From the NCBI GenBank assembly GCA_910588235.1, contig CAJUOQ010000027.1, positions 1 to 30,901 on the forward strand: a stretch of DNA of 30,901 nucleotides. The letters are read 5' to 3'. Positions 15,937-24,036 of this stretch are shown in pieces. This stretch comes from an uncultured Atopostipes sp. (GTDB lineage Bacteria; Bacillota; Bacilli; Lactobacillales; Carnobacteriaceae_A). The notes under the pieces were generated by a model. That model saw nothing but the letters and a program-made list of their open reading frames with translations, searched no databases and had not been told where the DNA came from. Both the position numbers and the translations under genes were made by a program. The stretch's first letter is position 1, and each line of letters begins with the position of its first letter.

Positions 15937-16007
15937 AAATATAAATAATTCCTTTCTGTATTCCTTACGTAAATTGTTTTTATTATTCGTTTATCTTTTT
16001 TGAACTA

Positions 16008-16026
16008 AATCGTAATCATTACGATT
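16008..16026 (-). promoter_or_regulatory. Zur-type operator (zinc-uptake regulator box)
   Basis: AATCGTAATCATTACGATT is a perfect 9-1-9 palindrome containing the Gram-positive Zur box TCGTAATnATTACGA. It covers the predicted transcript start immediately downstream of the rpsN -10, the right place to block initiation when zinc is sufficient. Confidence 0.85.
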
Positions 16027-16030
16027 CATA

Positions 16031-16059
16031 ATTTTACGACGAAAAGATACTTTTGTCAA
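16031..16059 (-). promoter_or_regulatory. Sigma-A promoter of the rpsN operon
   Basis: On the minus strand TTGACA (16054-16059), 17 bp, TAAAAT (16031-16036). The predicted start falls in the Zur box. Confidence 0.85.
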
Positions 16060-16229
16060 GTCTTTGCTTTCGTATCGATCTTTTTTTGAATAATGAATCA
16101 ATCAGCCACTGCTCTAACGTTTAAACCTCATGCAATGTGATCTTTTAATGAAAAAATCTATGCTGAAACGCTCATGCAAGAGAAATCCATCAGATATTGC
16201 TACACTATATTTAACGAAAGGATGGTACG

Positions 16230-17084
16230 ATGAACAATAAATGGATCGATGAATTACCCGTGGTTCAGATAGAAAACATCAAAGCAGTCAGTGGTGGCGA
16301 TGTAAATGATGCTTATGAAGTGGACAGTGCACAGCAGAAATATTTCTTGCTAGTACAACCAAACACTGGCGAAGAGTTTTTCCATGCAGAAGCTGCTGGT
16401 CTGAAGGACTTACAAAAAGCAGGGATTACTGTCCCCGAAGTGTATCAAGTAGGCGAAATTGACGGGGATGCTTATCTCTTAATCAGCTTCTTACAAGAAG
16501 GAGCACGCGGAGACGACCGCGATTTAGCTCAAACAATTGCTAAAATGCATCAGACTTACAGCGAGAATGGTCAATTTGGGTATGATTATCCCCACCAAGG
16601 AGGAGACACTACCTTTAGTAATGACTGGACGGATTCTTGGATTGAATTATTTGTCGAGAGACGCTTAGATAAATTACGCGATGATATTATCCAAGCAAAT
16701 AAATGGAGCCAACAGCAAGCCGAAACGTATGAACAAGTTCGTGCCGTGATCGTTGACGAACTTGCCCAACATCAAAGTAAACCTTCCTTATTACACGGGG
16801 ATTTATGGGGTGGCAATCATATGTTTCTAACCAATGGTGAGCCCGCCTTATTTGATCCCGCTTCTTTTTATGGGGATCGTGAGTTTGATATTGGGATGAC
16901 GACCGGCTTCGGCGGATATAGTCAAAGTTTTTATGAAGCGTATCAAGACATCTTCCCGATGGCGCCTGGTTTTGAAAAGCGACTTGCTTTTTACCGCTTA
17001 TATTTATTTATGGTGCACCTTCATAAATTTGGCGGCATCTATGAACAAAGTGTCGACCAAACGATGCGCGATATCCTTTCTTAG
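16230..17084 (+). CDS. Fructosamine kinase family protein
   Basis: Related to ketosamine-3-kinases that phosphorylate sugars glycated onto amines so that they can be removed. The 284-residue protein has the aminoglycoside-kinase-like fold. Its catalytic loop is LLHGDLWGGN (Asp191), and the metal-binding segment is LFDPASFYGDREFDIGM (Asp209). The N-terminal lobe begins near GGDVNDAYEV. The position usually held by the ATP-contacting lysine in the FVKV-like strand reads YFLLVQPN (Leu). AAAGGATGG precedes the ATG. It is followed 37 nt later by trmO on the same strand. The precise substrate (protein-bound or free glycated amine) is not shown. Confidence 0.85.
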   Translation: MNNKWIDELPVVQIENIKAVSGGDVNDAYEVDSAQQKYFLLVQPNTGEEFFHAEAAGLKDLQKAGITVPEVYQVGEIDGDAYLLISFLQEGARGDDRDLAQTIAKMHQTYSENGQFGYDYPHQGGDTTFSNDWTDSWIELFVERRLDKLRDDIIQANKWSQQQAETYEQVRAVIVDELAQHQSKPSLLHGDLWGGNHMFLTNGEPALFDPASFYGDREFDIGMTTGFGGYSQSFYEAYQDIFPMAPGFEKRLAFYRLYLFMVHLHKFGGIYEQSVDQTMRDILS

Positions 17085-17121
17085 AAACTGCAAAATAAAT
17101 CGCATGTAAGGAGTGTTACTG

Positions 17122-17538
17122 ATGGAATTAAAACAAATTGGAATCATCCATAGTCCCTATCAAACAAAAAAAGAAGACCCTAAACAAGGAAAGTTCGACC
17201 ATGAAATAAGCGAAATTGAGCTTTTTGATGAATACAAAGTTGGTTTAAAAAACATTGAAAAACTCACCCATTTAATTATTTTATATTGGGGTAGTCAATC
17301 TGACCGTCAAACTCTGGAAACCAAGACCCCGTGGAGTGAAGAAACGATGGGCGTCTTTTCCACGCGCTCACCTAATCGTCCAAATCCAATCGCTTTTTGT
17401 GTGGCAGAAGTGGTTGAAGTGAAAGACAACCGTCTAAAAGTTAGGAATTTAGATGCGCTTGATCAAAGTCCTTTACTCGATATCAAAGCTTATTCGGCTG
17501 AAATCGATGCTTATCCTGAAGCCAGGCGAAAAGAATAG
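17122..17538 (+). CDS. trmO: tRNA (N6-threonylcarbamoyladenosine-37-N6)-methyltransferase TrmO
   Basis: SAM-dependent methyltransferase of the TrmO/TsaA beta-barrel family, which methylates t6A37 in certain threonine tRNAs. The family signature FSTRSPNRPNPIAF is perfect and is followed by the LDALDQSPLLDIKAY segment (usually LDGTPLLDIKPY). The start is taken at the ATG 17122 (MELKQIGIIHSPY), because AAGGAG is 9 nt upstream; the GTG at 17113 abuts that site. That gives 138 residues, the usual size of the bacterial short form. Probably co-transcribed with the upstream kinase gene; a strong terminator follows. Confidence 0.9.
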   Translation: MELKQIGIIHSPYQTKKEDPKQGKFDHEISEIELFDEYKVGLKNIEKLTHLIILYWGSQSDRQTLETKTPWSEETMGVFSTRSPNRPNPIAFCVAEVVEVKDNRLKVRNLDALDQSPLLDIKAYSAEIDAYPEARRKE

Positions 17539-17570
17539 CTAGATAATCCTTTTTAGTTAAATTCAAGCCA

Positions 17571-17611
17571 AATAAAAACGATGAAATTCGCGAGCATTCA
17601 TCGTTTTTATT
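17571..17611. terminator. Bidirectional terminator between trmO and oppA
   Basis: AATAAAAACGATGAA (17571-17585) and TTCATCGTTTTTATT (17597-17611) are a perfect 15-bp inverted repeat around an 11-nt loop, with T-runs on both strands. Confidence 0.9.
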
Positions 17612-17625
17612 ATGGTTTATTTTAT

Positions 17626-19254
17626 TCATTCTTCTGAAAAAGTGGCCGTACGTAAATCGAATTCGTTCCCGACCGATCTTAAAGTCATGTTTTGGAGATT
17701 TGGATTTCTTAATTGAATTTCCACTTCTTGGTATAAAGGAACGAGTGCTGTTTCATCGGAAAGAACTTGTTGGGCTTGTTTGAAATCTTCCCAAGAAGCC
17801 AGCTCGTCATTCGCATCTTCTCCTTTAGCCGCTTGTAAGAGTGCATCATACTCAGCATTATTGTAGTCGCCACGGTTATATGGAGAGTCCGACTCGTAAA
17901 GTTCGTAAAAATTCACACCGGAAGCAAAGTCTGCGGCCCAGCTTGATAGAATGATATCATAATTTCGATTATCTTCGGCATCTAAGCGATTTTTCTTCGG
18001 CACATTCTGTAACTCAACCGTCACGCCTGGCATGGCACTTTGGATTTGTCCTTGGATATACTCCGATATTTTCTTAATATGCTCTTCATCATCTGTCACT
18101 AAGCGGATCGTCAACTCTTCCACACCTAATTCTGTTTTCGCTTCCTCCCACAATTCAGACGCTTTATCTGTATCAAATTTGGGAGCAATCGCTACTTCTT
18201 CTACAAAGTCTTCTTCCGTTTCAGGATTGAAAATAAAGTTTGTTGGAACTAAGGTCGAGATTGGAATAGCGCCCGTTCCAATCACTTCTTGTGTCAATTC
18301 TTGATTATCAATCGCATAATCCATTGCTTCTCTTACCTTTTGGTTCGTTAATACGTCAATATTTTCATTAAAACGTAACCAGTAAGTTCTCGATTTTTCA
18401 TGAGGCACAGCCTCCGGATGGTCTTGGTATTGTTTCGCAAGTTCTCCACTTAAAATAGCGTTATCGACTTCTCCGGCTTCGTAAAGATTCACGTTCGTTG
18501 ATACTTCTTTTAATACTTGGACATTAACGGTTTGAATCTCAACTTCTGAAGCATAATAGTAGTCTTCATTTTTATTTAATGTCCAGGTTTCCTGTGTTGT
18601 ATCCCAATCATCCACTGTATAAGGACCACTTGCGATGACTGTCTCTGACGAAGTGCCGTAACGATCGCCTTGACTCTCAACGTACTCTTGGTTTAAAGGA
18701 TAAAATACAGGAAATGCCAAGAGGTTCGTCAAATACGGTGTCGGCGTTGTTAATTGAATTTCAACAGTATAATCATCTAAAGCCGTCACACCTAGCTCTT
18801 CAAGAGGTAATTCTCCGGCAGACACTTCTGGTGCGTTCACAATATTTTCCGCTAAATAAGAATAAGGTGCCGCAACTTCAGGATCTACTAGGCGACGAAT
18901 CGCATAGACTTGGTCGTCTGCAGTGATCGGTGTCCCATCACTCCATTGCGCATCTTCTCGTAATTGGATAGTATAAGTTAATCCATCTTCCGAAACTTCC
19001 GGTAAATCTTCTGCTAAAGCGGGTTCAATATTATTATGAGCATCTTCCCAATAGAGACCGTCTTGCATATGTGATACATAGTTTGCACTATTCATATCCG
19101 TCACTAAAGTAGAATCCAAAGTTAACATTTCTGTCGGTGCCACATAATTTACAACGTGACTTGCAGCGGCACTTCCTTCCTCCGTTGTATCTGTACCACA
19201 AGCCGTTAAAAATAAACTAATTATTAATACAAAATATATTGAAGTTTTCTTCAT
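17626..19254 (-). CDS. oppA: Oligopeptide ABC transporter substrate-binding lipoprotein (distal copy)
   Basis: Extracellular peptide receptor of the family-5 binding proteins. A signal peptide with lipobox (LTAC, Cys19) is followed by about 520 residues of OppA domain. Typical segments include REDAQWSDGTPITADDQVYA, GSELA-like loops and YNNAEYDALLQAA near the C-terminus. The start is the ATG at 19254, preceded by GGGGAAGG, not the ATG 33 nt upstream. It lies downstream of oppF but behind that operon's terminator and has its own promoter. It is clearly paralogous to the oppA at 24037 (shared PYSYLA, YPLN, QGDxYGTSS segments), so two receptors probably feed one OppBCDF translocator with different peptide preferences. 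Confidence 0.9.
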   Translation of the reverse strand: MKKTSIYFVLIISLFLTACGTDTTEEGSAAASHVVNYVAPTEMLTLDSTLVTDMNSANYVSHMQDGLYWEDAHNNIEPALAEDLPEVSEDGLTYTIQLREDAQWSDGTPITADDQVYAIRRLVDPEVAAPYSYLAENIVNAPEVSAGELPLEELGVTALDDYTVEIQLTTPTPYLTNLLAFPVFYPLNQEYVESQGDRYGTSSETVIASGPYTVDDWDTTQETWTLNKNEDYYYASEVEIQTVNVQVLKEVSTNVNLYEAGEVDNAILSGELAKQYQDHPEAVPHEKSRTYWLRFNENIDVLTNQKVREAMDYAIDNQELTQEVIGTGAIPISTLVPTNFIFNPETEEDFVEEVAIAPKFDTDKASELWEEAKTELGVEELTIRLVTDDEEHIKKISEYIQGQIQSAMPGVTVELQNVPKKNRLDAEDNRNYDIILSSWAADFASGVNFYELYESDSPYNRGDYNNAEYDALLQAAKGEDANDELASWEDFKQAQQVLSDETALVPLYQEVEIQLRNPNLQNMTLRSVGNEFDLRTATFSEE

Positions 19255-19298
19255 TGACCTTCCCCTTCTCCATCTGTATCTTTTCAATGTTATGGATT

Positions 19299-19327
19299 AG
19301 ATTAGCATAAAGCCCATCAAATAACAA
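19299..19327 (-). promoter_or_regulatory. Promoter of the distal oppA
   Basis: On the minus strand TTGTTA (19322-19327), 17 bp, TAATCT (19299-19304), with a TG one base before the -10 (TGCTAATCT), an extended -10 arrangement. Confidence 0.55.
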
Positions 19328-19377
19328 TCATTTATTCATTTATTTCTAATACAATTTTAATTTAACGATCGAACACA

Positions 19378-19411
19378 TAAAAAAAGAGAACAGGTAAAAG
19401 CTCCTGTTCTC
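19378..19411 (-). terminator. Rho-independent terminator after oppF
   Basis: GAGAACAGG and CCTGTTCTC on the minus strand around an 8-nt loop, followed by seven T. Confidence 0.9.
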
Positions 19412-19427
19412 CTTGAGTCAATATTTT

Positions 19428-20387
19428 TTAATCATATTCTTTCTGCGCTACATTCCGTGCAGCTCTTTTTGCTTTGAGTTCGTCTACTTGGTTCGGTTCA
19501 CAGAAAATAAAATGACCAGGGGAAATTTCAGTCATCTCTTCTTTCCCTGTAAATGGTTGATACTCATATTCAATTCGCTCACGTTCTCGTTCATAGATTG
19601 GATTCGGTAAAGGAATAGCTGAAAGTAAACTCTGCGTGTACGGATGAAGCGCATTGTAGTAAAGTTCATCCGCTTCCGCAATTTCGACCAGCTTCCCATT
19701 GTACATCACACCAATTCGGTCACTAATATATTTTACCATCGAGAGATCATGGGCAATAAATAAATAAGTGAGATCAAATTCATCTTGCAAGGACTGTAAG
19801 AGATTGACCACTTGCGCTTGCACAGACACATCGAGCGCTGAAATCGGCTCATCCGCAATAATCATTTTAGGTGCTACCGCTAAAGCTCGAGCGATCCCAA
19901 TTCTTTGTCGTTGACCTCCTGAAAACTCGTGCGGATAACGGGTTGCATGGTCCTCATTTAAACCAACAACTTCCAACAGTTCAATTACACGTTGACGACG
20001 TTCTTTCGAGTTTTTAGCTAATTTATGAACATCTAGTCCTTCCGCCACAATATCTTCTACCTTCATTCGTGGATTTAAAGACGCATAAGGATCTTGGAAA
20101 ATCATTTGCATATCTTTCCGGAAATTTAGGTCGGCCTTCCGACTATTCAGCTCTGATAAGTCATAGCCATCAAAATGGACTTCACCGTCTGTCGGGTTAT
20201 AGAGGCGCATAATAGAACGGCCCGTGGTCGTTTTTCCTGAGCCGGATTCTCCTACGAGACCAAATGTTTCGCCTGGATAGATATCAAAAGTGACATCATC
20301 TACCGCTCGTACTTCAGTCGGTTTTCCTGGATTAAAATACTGTTTTAGATTTTTCACGGTTAAAATCGGTTCTTTTGAATTATTCAT
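19428..20387 (-). CDS. oppF: Oligopeptide ABC transporter ATP-binding protein OppF
   Basis: One of the two ATPases of the peptide importer, 319 residues. Walker A GESGSGKT (46-53), Q-loop IFQDPYASLNP, signature FSGGQRQRIGIARAL (from 155), Walker B MIIADEPISALD and the switch in LFIAHDL are all intact. The C-terminal extension, which in many OppF proteins carries a CxFxxRC...C cysteine set, here has a single cysteine (HFIFCEPN), so no Fe-S site is expected. The start overlaps the oppD end by 8 nt. It is the last gene of oppBCDF, followed by a terminator. Confidence 0.93.
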   Translation of the reverse strand: MNNSKEPILTVKNLKQYFNPGKPTEVRAVDDVTFDIYPGETFGLVGESGSGKTTTGRSIMRLYNPTDGEVHFDGYDLSELNSRKADLNFRKDMQMIFQDPYASLNPRMKVEDIVAEGLDVHKLAKNSKERRQRVIELLEVVGLNEDHATRYPHEFSGGQRQRIGIARALAVAPKMIIADEPISALDVSVQAQVVNLLQSLQDEFDLTYLFIAHDLSMVKYISDRIGVMYNGKLVEIAEADELYYNALHPYTQSLLSAIPLPNPIYERERERIEYEYQPFTGKEEMTEISPGHFIFCEPNQVDELKAKRAARNVAQKEYD

Positions 20388-21504
20388 TCGCTCCCTCCTT
20401 CACACGTTTAGGGTCCCGTTGAGCTTGGTCGGGTACTGCATGAGCAGTATTTATTTCAATTTCATGTTCTTTTCGTAAGTCTTCAAAGACTTTAAAGCGT
20501 TCAGCAATTTCCCGCGGAACTTCCACCCCTGGACAATCAGGATGAAGTAACCACGTAGCTGCCGCATGTGTATCAGACACATGGAAGAAAGGGGGTTCTT
20601 CTTCATAGTCAATTTTCATCGCATACTCACTACGAGCTGCAAAAGCATCCCCTTTAGGTGGTTCATGTAGATCGGGCGGGGTTCCAGGAATTGATAATAA
20701 CTTTCCTCTTGTCTTCAATGTCGGCATCGAAGTAATTAAGCCCCAAGTATAAGGATGTTGTGGATTATAGAAAATCTCATCCACCGTTCCATATTCAACA
20801 ATCTGTCCTGCATACATGACCGCTATTCGGTCCGCTACATTCGCTACAACGCCTAAATCGTGCGTGATAAACACAATCGAAGTATCATTAAAGACTTGTA
20901 ATTCTTTAATTAATTCTAAGATTTGAGCTTGAATCGTTACATCCAGTGCCGTTGTTGGTTCATCGGCAATTAATATTTCAGGCTCACAAGCTAAAGCAAT
21001 TGCGATCACAATCCGCTGACGCTGTCCCCCTGAAAACTGATGTGGATAATCTTTAAAACGTTCTTCCGCTTGAGGAATGCCCACTCTTTTGAGTAATTGT
21101 AACGCTCGTTCTTGAGCTTCTTTTTTCGAAACATCTTGATGAAGTTCAATCGGCTCGGACACTTGATCGCCAATCGTCATCACTGGATTAAGTGAAGTCA
21201 TTGGATCTTGGAAGATCATCGCGATTTCAGCGCCGCGGATTTTTTGCATTTCTTCATCTGTTTTTTCTAGAATATTTTCTCCATGGTACATAATTTGACC
21301 ATTTTTAATGACCGCATTGTTACTGAGTAGATTCATCAAACTTCTAACCGTTACGGACTTTCCTGATCCAGACTCCCCTACAATCGCAAAGGTTTCTCCT
21401 TTTTTTAAATCAAATGAGACATCACGAATTGCATGGACTGGGCCAGCAAACGTCTCAAAATCAATTTCTAAGTTTTTTACTTCTAATACATTTTCATTGT
21501 TCAT
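20380..21504 (-). CDS. oppD: Oligopeptide ABC transporter ATP-binding protein OppD
   Basis: Partner ATPase of OppF, 374 residues. It has Walker A GESGSGKS (43-50), signature FSGGQRQRIVIAIAL (from 157), Walker B ILIADEPTTALD and VFITHDL. The C-terminal region has GDAFAARSEYAMKID (285-299), where many OppD/DppD proteins have the cysteine-bearing CxFxxRCxxAxxxC motif. All those cysteines are replaced. The protein is a little longer than usual because of a charged tail (about 330-374). The ATG lies 11 nt after the oppC stop, and the end overlaps oppF by 8 nt. Confidence 0.93.
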   Translation of the reverse strand: MNNENVLEVKNLEIDFETFAGPVHAIRDVSFDLKKGETFAIVGESGSGKSVTVRSLMNLLSNNAVIKNGQIMYHGENILEKTDEEMQKIRGAEIAMIFQDPMTSLNPVMTIGDQVSEPIELHQDVSKKEAQERALQLLKRVGIPQAEERFKDYPHQFSGGQRQRIVIAIALACEPEILIADEPTTALDVTIQAQILELIKELQVFNDTSIVFITHDLGVVANVADRIAVMYAGQIVEYGTVDEIFYNPQHPYTWGLITSMPTLKTRGKLLSIPGTPPDLHEPPKGDAFAARSEYAMKIDYEEEPPFFHVSDTHAAATWLLHPDCPGVEVPREIAERFKVFEDLRKEHEIEINTAHAVPDQAQRDPKRVKEGANE

Positions 21505-21515
21505 TTACTCGCCTC

Positions 21516-22553
21516 CTAATCAGTTGTCTTTGGATCTAGTGCATCGCGTAATCCATTCGCTAACATGTTAAATGAAATCATAATGACACTTAATACACCA
21601 GATGGATACCACATTAAGTGAGGTAAGAATCTAAAGGTCTTGTAACCATCATTAATTAAAGTACCTAATGAAGCTTGTGGAGCAGGAATTCCTAATCCAA
21701 TAAAGCTTAAGAAGGCTTCAAAGAAAATAGCTGATGGAATGGAGAAAATCGTTTGAATAATGATGACCCCTGAAATGTTCGGTAAAATATGCATCATACA
21801 TATTTTAAAGGGCGACTCTCCTAGAGCGGTTGCCGCGAGGACATATTCTTCATTCTTAATTTTCAACGTTTCCGCTCGCACTAAACGAGCCATGGTAATC
21901 CATTCTGTAATGGCTAAAGCTAGAATAATTGAACTAATACCTGGTTTTAAAACTAAGAGGAGTAAAATAACGACCACTAAGTTTGGCACACCGGATAGAA
22001 CCTCAAGAATTCGTTGCATGACGTTATCGACCTTGCCGCCCATCCAGCCGGAAATCATTCCGTAAGGCACACCAATTAACAAGTTCAAGAGCGCAGCGAC
22101 CACTCCGATAAATAATGAGACCCGAGAACCATAAAGGACTCGTGATAATAAATCTCGTCCGAGTGCGTCTGTTCCTAAGTAAAAGTAAACATCATCAGGA
22201 ACACCAGCGGCTGCATACGTATCCACCGCTCTCCCAGCCATTTCGCTCATCCCATTAAATAAAGGGATAGACTCTAAACCGGGTATTTTTGGAGGTAAAT
22301 TGGCATAAGCTGCATTTTGTGCCGCATAGTGATGCGGCGCAATCAGAGGAGCCAGGAGCGCAATAATAACGACAATGATTAAGATCCAAAGGCTGACCAT
22401 TGCTGCCTTGTTTCTTTTCAAACGGCGCCAAGCATCCTTCGTAAAACTTAAAGAAGGCGTCGTTATTTTTTCGCGTTCTTTATAGTCTTCGCGATGCGCA
22501 GGTGAAAATTGTTCGGGCGCTATTTTGGGAAATTCATTCACATTTTCACTCAT
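21516..22553 (-). CDS. oppC: Oligopeptide ABC transporter permease OppC
   Basis: Second membrane subunit of the peptide importer. A long cytoplasmic N-terminus precedes the first helix (about 50-70 of 345 residues). A large extracytoplasmic insertion follows, containing FYLGTDALGRDLLSRVLYG, typical of OppC. Further helices follow, then the EAA-type loop YVLAATALGESPFKICMMHI. The start is the ATG at 22553, directly after AGAAGGAGGAG, and not the upstream ATG that lies within oppB. The start is 1 nt from the oppB stop. Confidence 0.93.
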   Translation of the reverse strand: MSENVNEFPKIAPEQFSPAHREDYKEREKITTPSLSFTKDAWRRLKRNKAAMVSLWILIIVVIIALLAPLIAPHHYAAQNAAYANLPPKIPGLESIPLFNGMSEMAGRAVDTYAAAGVPDDVYFYLGTDALGRDLLSRVLYGSRVSLFIGVVAALLNLLIGVPYGMISGWMGGKVDNVMQRILEVLSGVPNLVVVILLLLVLKPGISSIILALAITEWITMARLVRAETLKIKNEEYVLAATALGESPFKICMMHILPNISGVIIIQTIFSIPSAIFFEAFLSFIGLGIPAPQASLGTLINDGYKTFRFLPHLMWYPSGVLSVIMISFNMLANGLRDALDPKTTD

Positions 22554-22554
22554 A

Positions 22555-23499
22555 TTAGTCTCCTCCTTCTGAACTGATGCGGATACGTGGGTCAACAATA
22601 CCGTAAAGAACATCAACAATTAATAGAATTAAACACAAGCCCAATGAATAAAGCATGGTTACACCCATAATGGTTGAGTAATCATTGGTCGTAATCGATT
22701 TAACAAATTGCTCACCAATTCCAGGGATAGCAAAAATATTTTCAACGACCATAGAACCTGTCATTAAAGCAACTGCTAGCGGTCCTAAAATGGTTAAGAT
22801 CGGAATCATCGCGTTTCTTAGTCCGTGTTTAAAAGAGACGGCCATTTGGGATAAACCTTTTGCACGCGCTAATTCAATGTAATCTGAGTTTAAGACATCC
22901 ACCATCTCCGTCCGCATAAATCTCGCCGAGTTCGCTAAGGGCGATATACAAAGGGCCACGGTAGGCAGAACGGTCGATGCAAAGCCATCGCTCCACAGTG
23001 CGATGGGGAACCAGTTCAACCAGACGGCAAAAACTAGTTGCAGTAACACAGCAAAAACAAAGTTTGGAATCGACTGACCTAAGATGGATAAAAAGGTTAA
23101 GGACGAGTCCAACCATGTATTCCGATACATCGCTGAAACCACGCCAAAAATAACGCCAATGACGGTTCCCACCACTAACGCTTGCAAACCAAGTTGAATC
23201 GATGGTCCGATCCGATTCCCAATTAAATCAACAACCGGCGTATTATTAAATTGGAAAGAAACTCCCAGGTCTCCAACCAACATTCCCCCGATGTAACGAA
23301 AGTATTGGACAATAATCGGGTCGTTTAAACCATAGCGCTCATTCATCATCGCAATTTGCTCGGGTGATAACTTATCCTCTGCGTTAAAAGGCGTACCCGG
23401 TAGTAAATTCATTAAGAAAAATGTAATTGAAGCAATTATAAAAAGTGTGAGGATCATATAAAAAATACGTCTTAATATAAATTTAGTATATGATTTCAA
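22555..23499 (-). CDS. oppB: Oligopeptide ABC transporter permease OppB
   Basis: First membrane subunit of the peptide importer, 314 residues. The N-terminal helix is followed by the family segment NLLPGTPFNAEDKLSPEQIA and YGLNDPIIVQYFRY. Five further helices follow, with an EAA-type loop YIELARAKGLSQMAVSFKHG and a C-terminal VDPRIR. The start codon is TTG (23499), with a near-perfect AGGAGGTGA 9 nt upstream; no ATG is better placed. It is the first gene of oppBCDF. A TATAAA upstream is a weak -10 candidate only, so it is unclear whether transcription begins here or continues from the upstream oppA. Confidence 0.92.
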   Translation of the reverse strand: MKSYTKFILRRIFYMILTLFIIASITFFLMNLLPGTPFNAEDKLSPEQIAMMNERYGLNDPIIVQYFRYIGGMLVGDLGVSFQFNNTPVVDLIGNRIGPSIQLGLQALVVGTVIGVIFGVVSAMYRNTWLDSSLTFLSILGQSIPNFVFAVLLQLVFAVWLNWFPIALWSDGFASTVLPTVALCISPLANSARFMRTEMVDVLNSDYIELARAKGLSQMAVSFKHGLRNAMIPILTILGPLAVALMTGSMVVENIFAIPGIGEQFVKSITTNDYSTIMGVTMLYSLGLCLILLIVDVLYGIVDPRIRISSEGGD

Positions 23500-23548
23500 A
23501 TTGCTTCACCTCCTAAATTATGTTATTTTATAACTTATATCTGTACAT

Positions 23549-23938
23549 ATGAAAGGTCTGATCTCCATTTTGAAAAATAATTTTCGTTCGATTCTTTTAA
23601 TCACTCTACTCGTCATTCCAATTCTAATTGGTGTCTTCACTCAACCAGAATCTTGGCTATCATTCCTCAGTAATGCCTATTTCTATATTGCTGCACCAAT
23701 CTTACTTGTTTCTTTGTTTGGGGCCGTTTTAAAAGATGGGACTTTTGATTTCTTTCATCATACTTGGAATAAATTCGGCCAACGCCTCTTTAAACCTCAT
23801 ACAGACGAAGACAGTAAAAAGAAAGATCCTCAACGTTTATCACGTTCAATCGGCACTTGGTATAAAACAGGCTTAAAAATTGGTGGTCTTTTTCTACTAC
23901 TTTCCCTGTTCTTTTTATTTCTATTCTATAATATTTGA
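23549..23938 (+). CDS. Small membrane protein, DUF3899-like
   Basis: A 129-residue protein with three predicted transmembrane helices (about 15-32, 42-60 and 108-127). A charged cytoplasmic loop contains DGTFDFFHHTWNKFGQRLF, the pattern I associate with DUF3899 (function unknown). It lies on the opposite strand inside the opp locus, divergent from oppB with under 50 nt between starts. The ATG at 23549 has no recognisable ribosome binding site; an AAAGG lies just inside the gene, so a TTG at 23570 is an alternative start. It ends at its own terminator. Confidence 0.75.
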   Translation: MKGLISILKNNFRSILLITLLVIPILIGVFTQPESWLSFLSNAYFYIAAPILLVSLFGAVLKDGTFDFFHHTWNKFGQRLFKPHTDEDSKKKDPQRLSRSIGTWYKTGLKIGGLFLLLSLFFLFLFYNI

Positions 23939-23947
23939 CAAAAAGGC

Positions 23948-23995
23948 ATAAAATCGACAATCAAAAACGTCTTTGATTGGCGATTTTATTTTTTT
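23948..23995 (+). terminator. Rho-independent terminator after the DUF3899-like gene
   Basis: ATAAAATCG-CAATCAAA and TTTGATTG-CGATTTTAT arms form a 17-bp stem with one mismatch, followed by TTTTTTT. Read on the minus strand it is followed by GCCTTTTT and may also act on the oppA transcript. Confidence 0.9.
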
Positions 23996-24036
23996 GTCTT
24001 ATTCTTTTTTATTTTTATAAAGAGCTAAGCGTAGTT

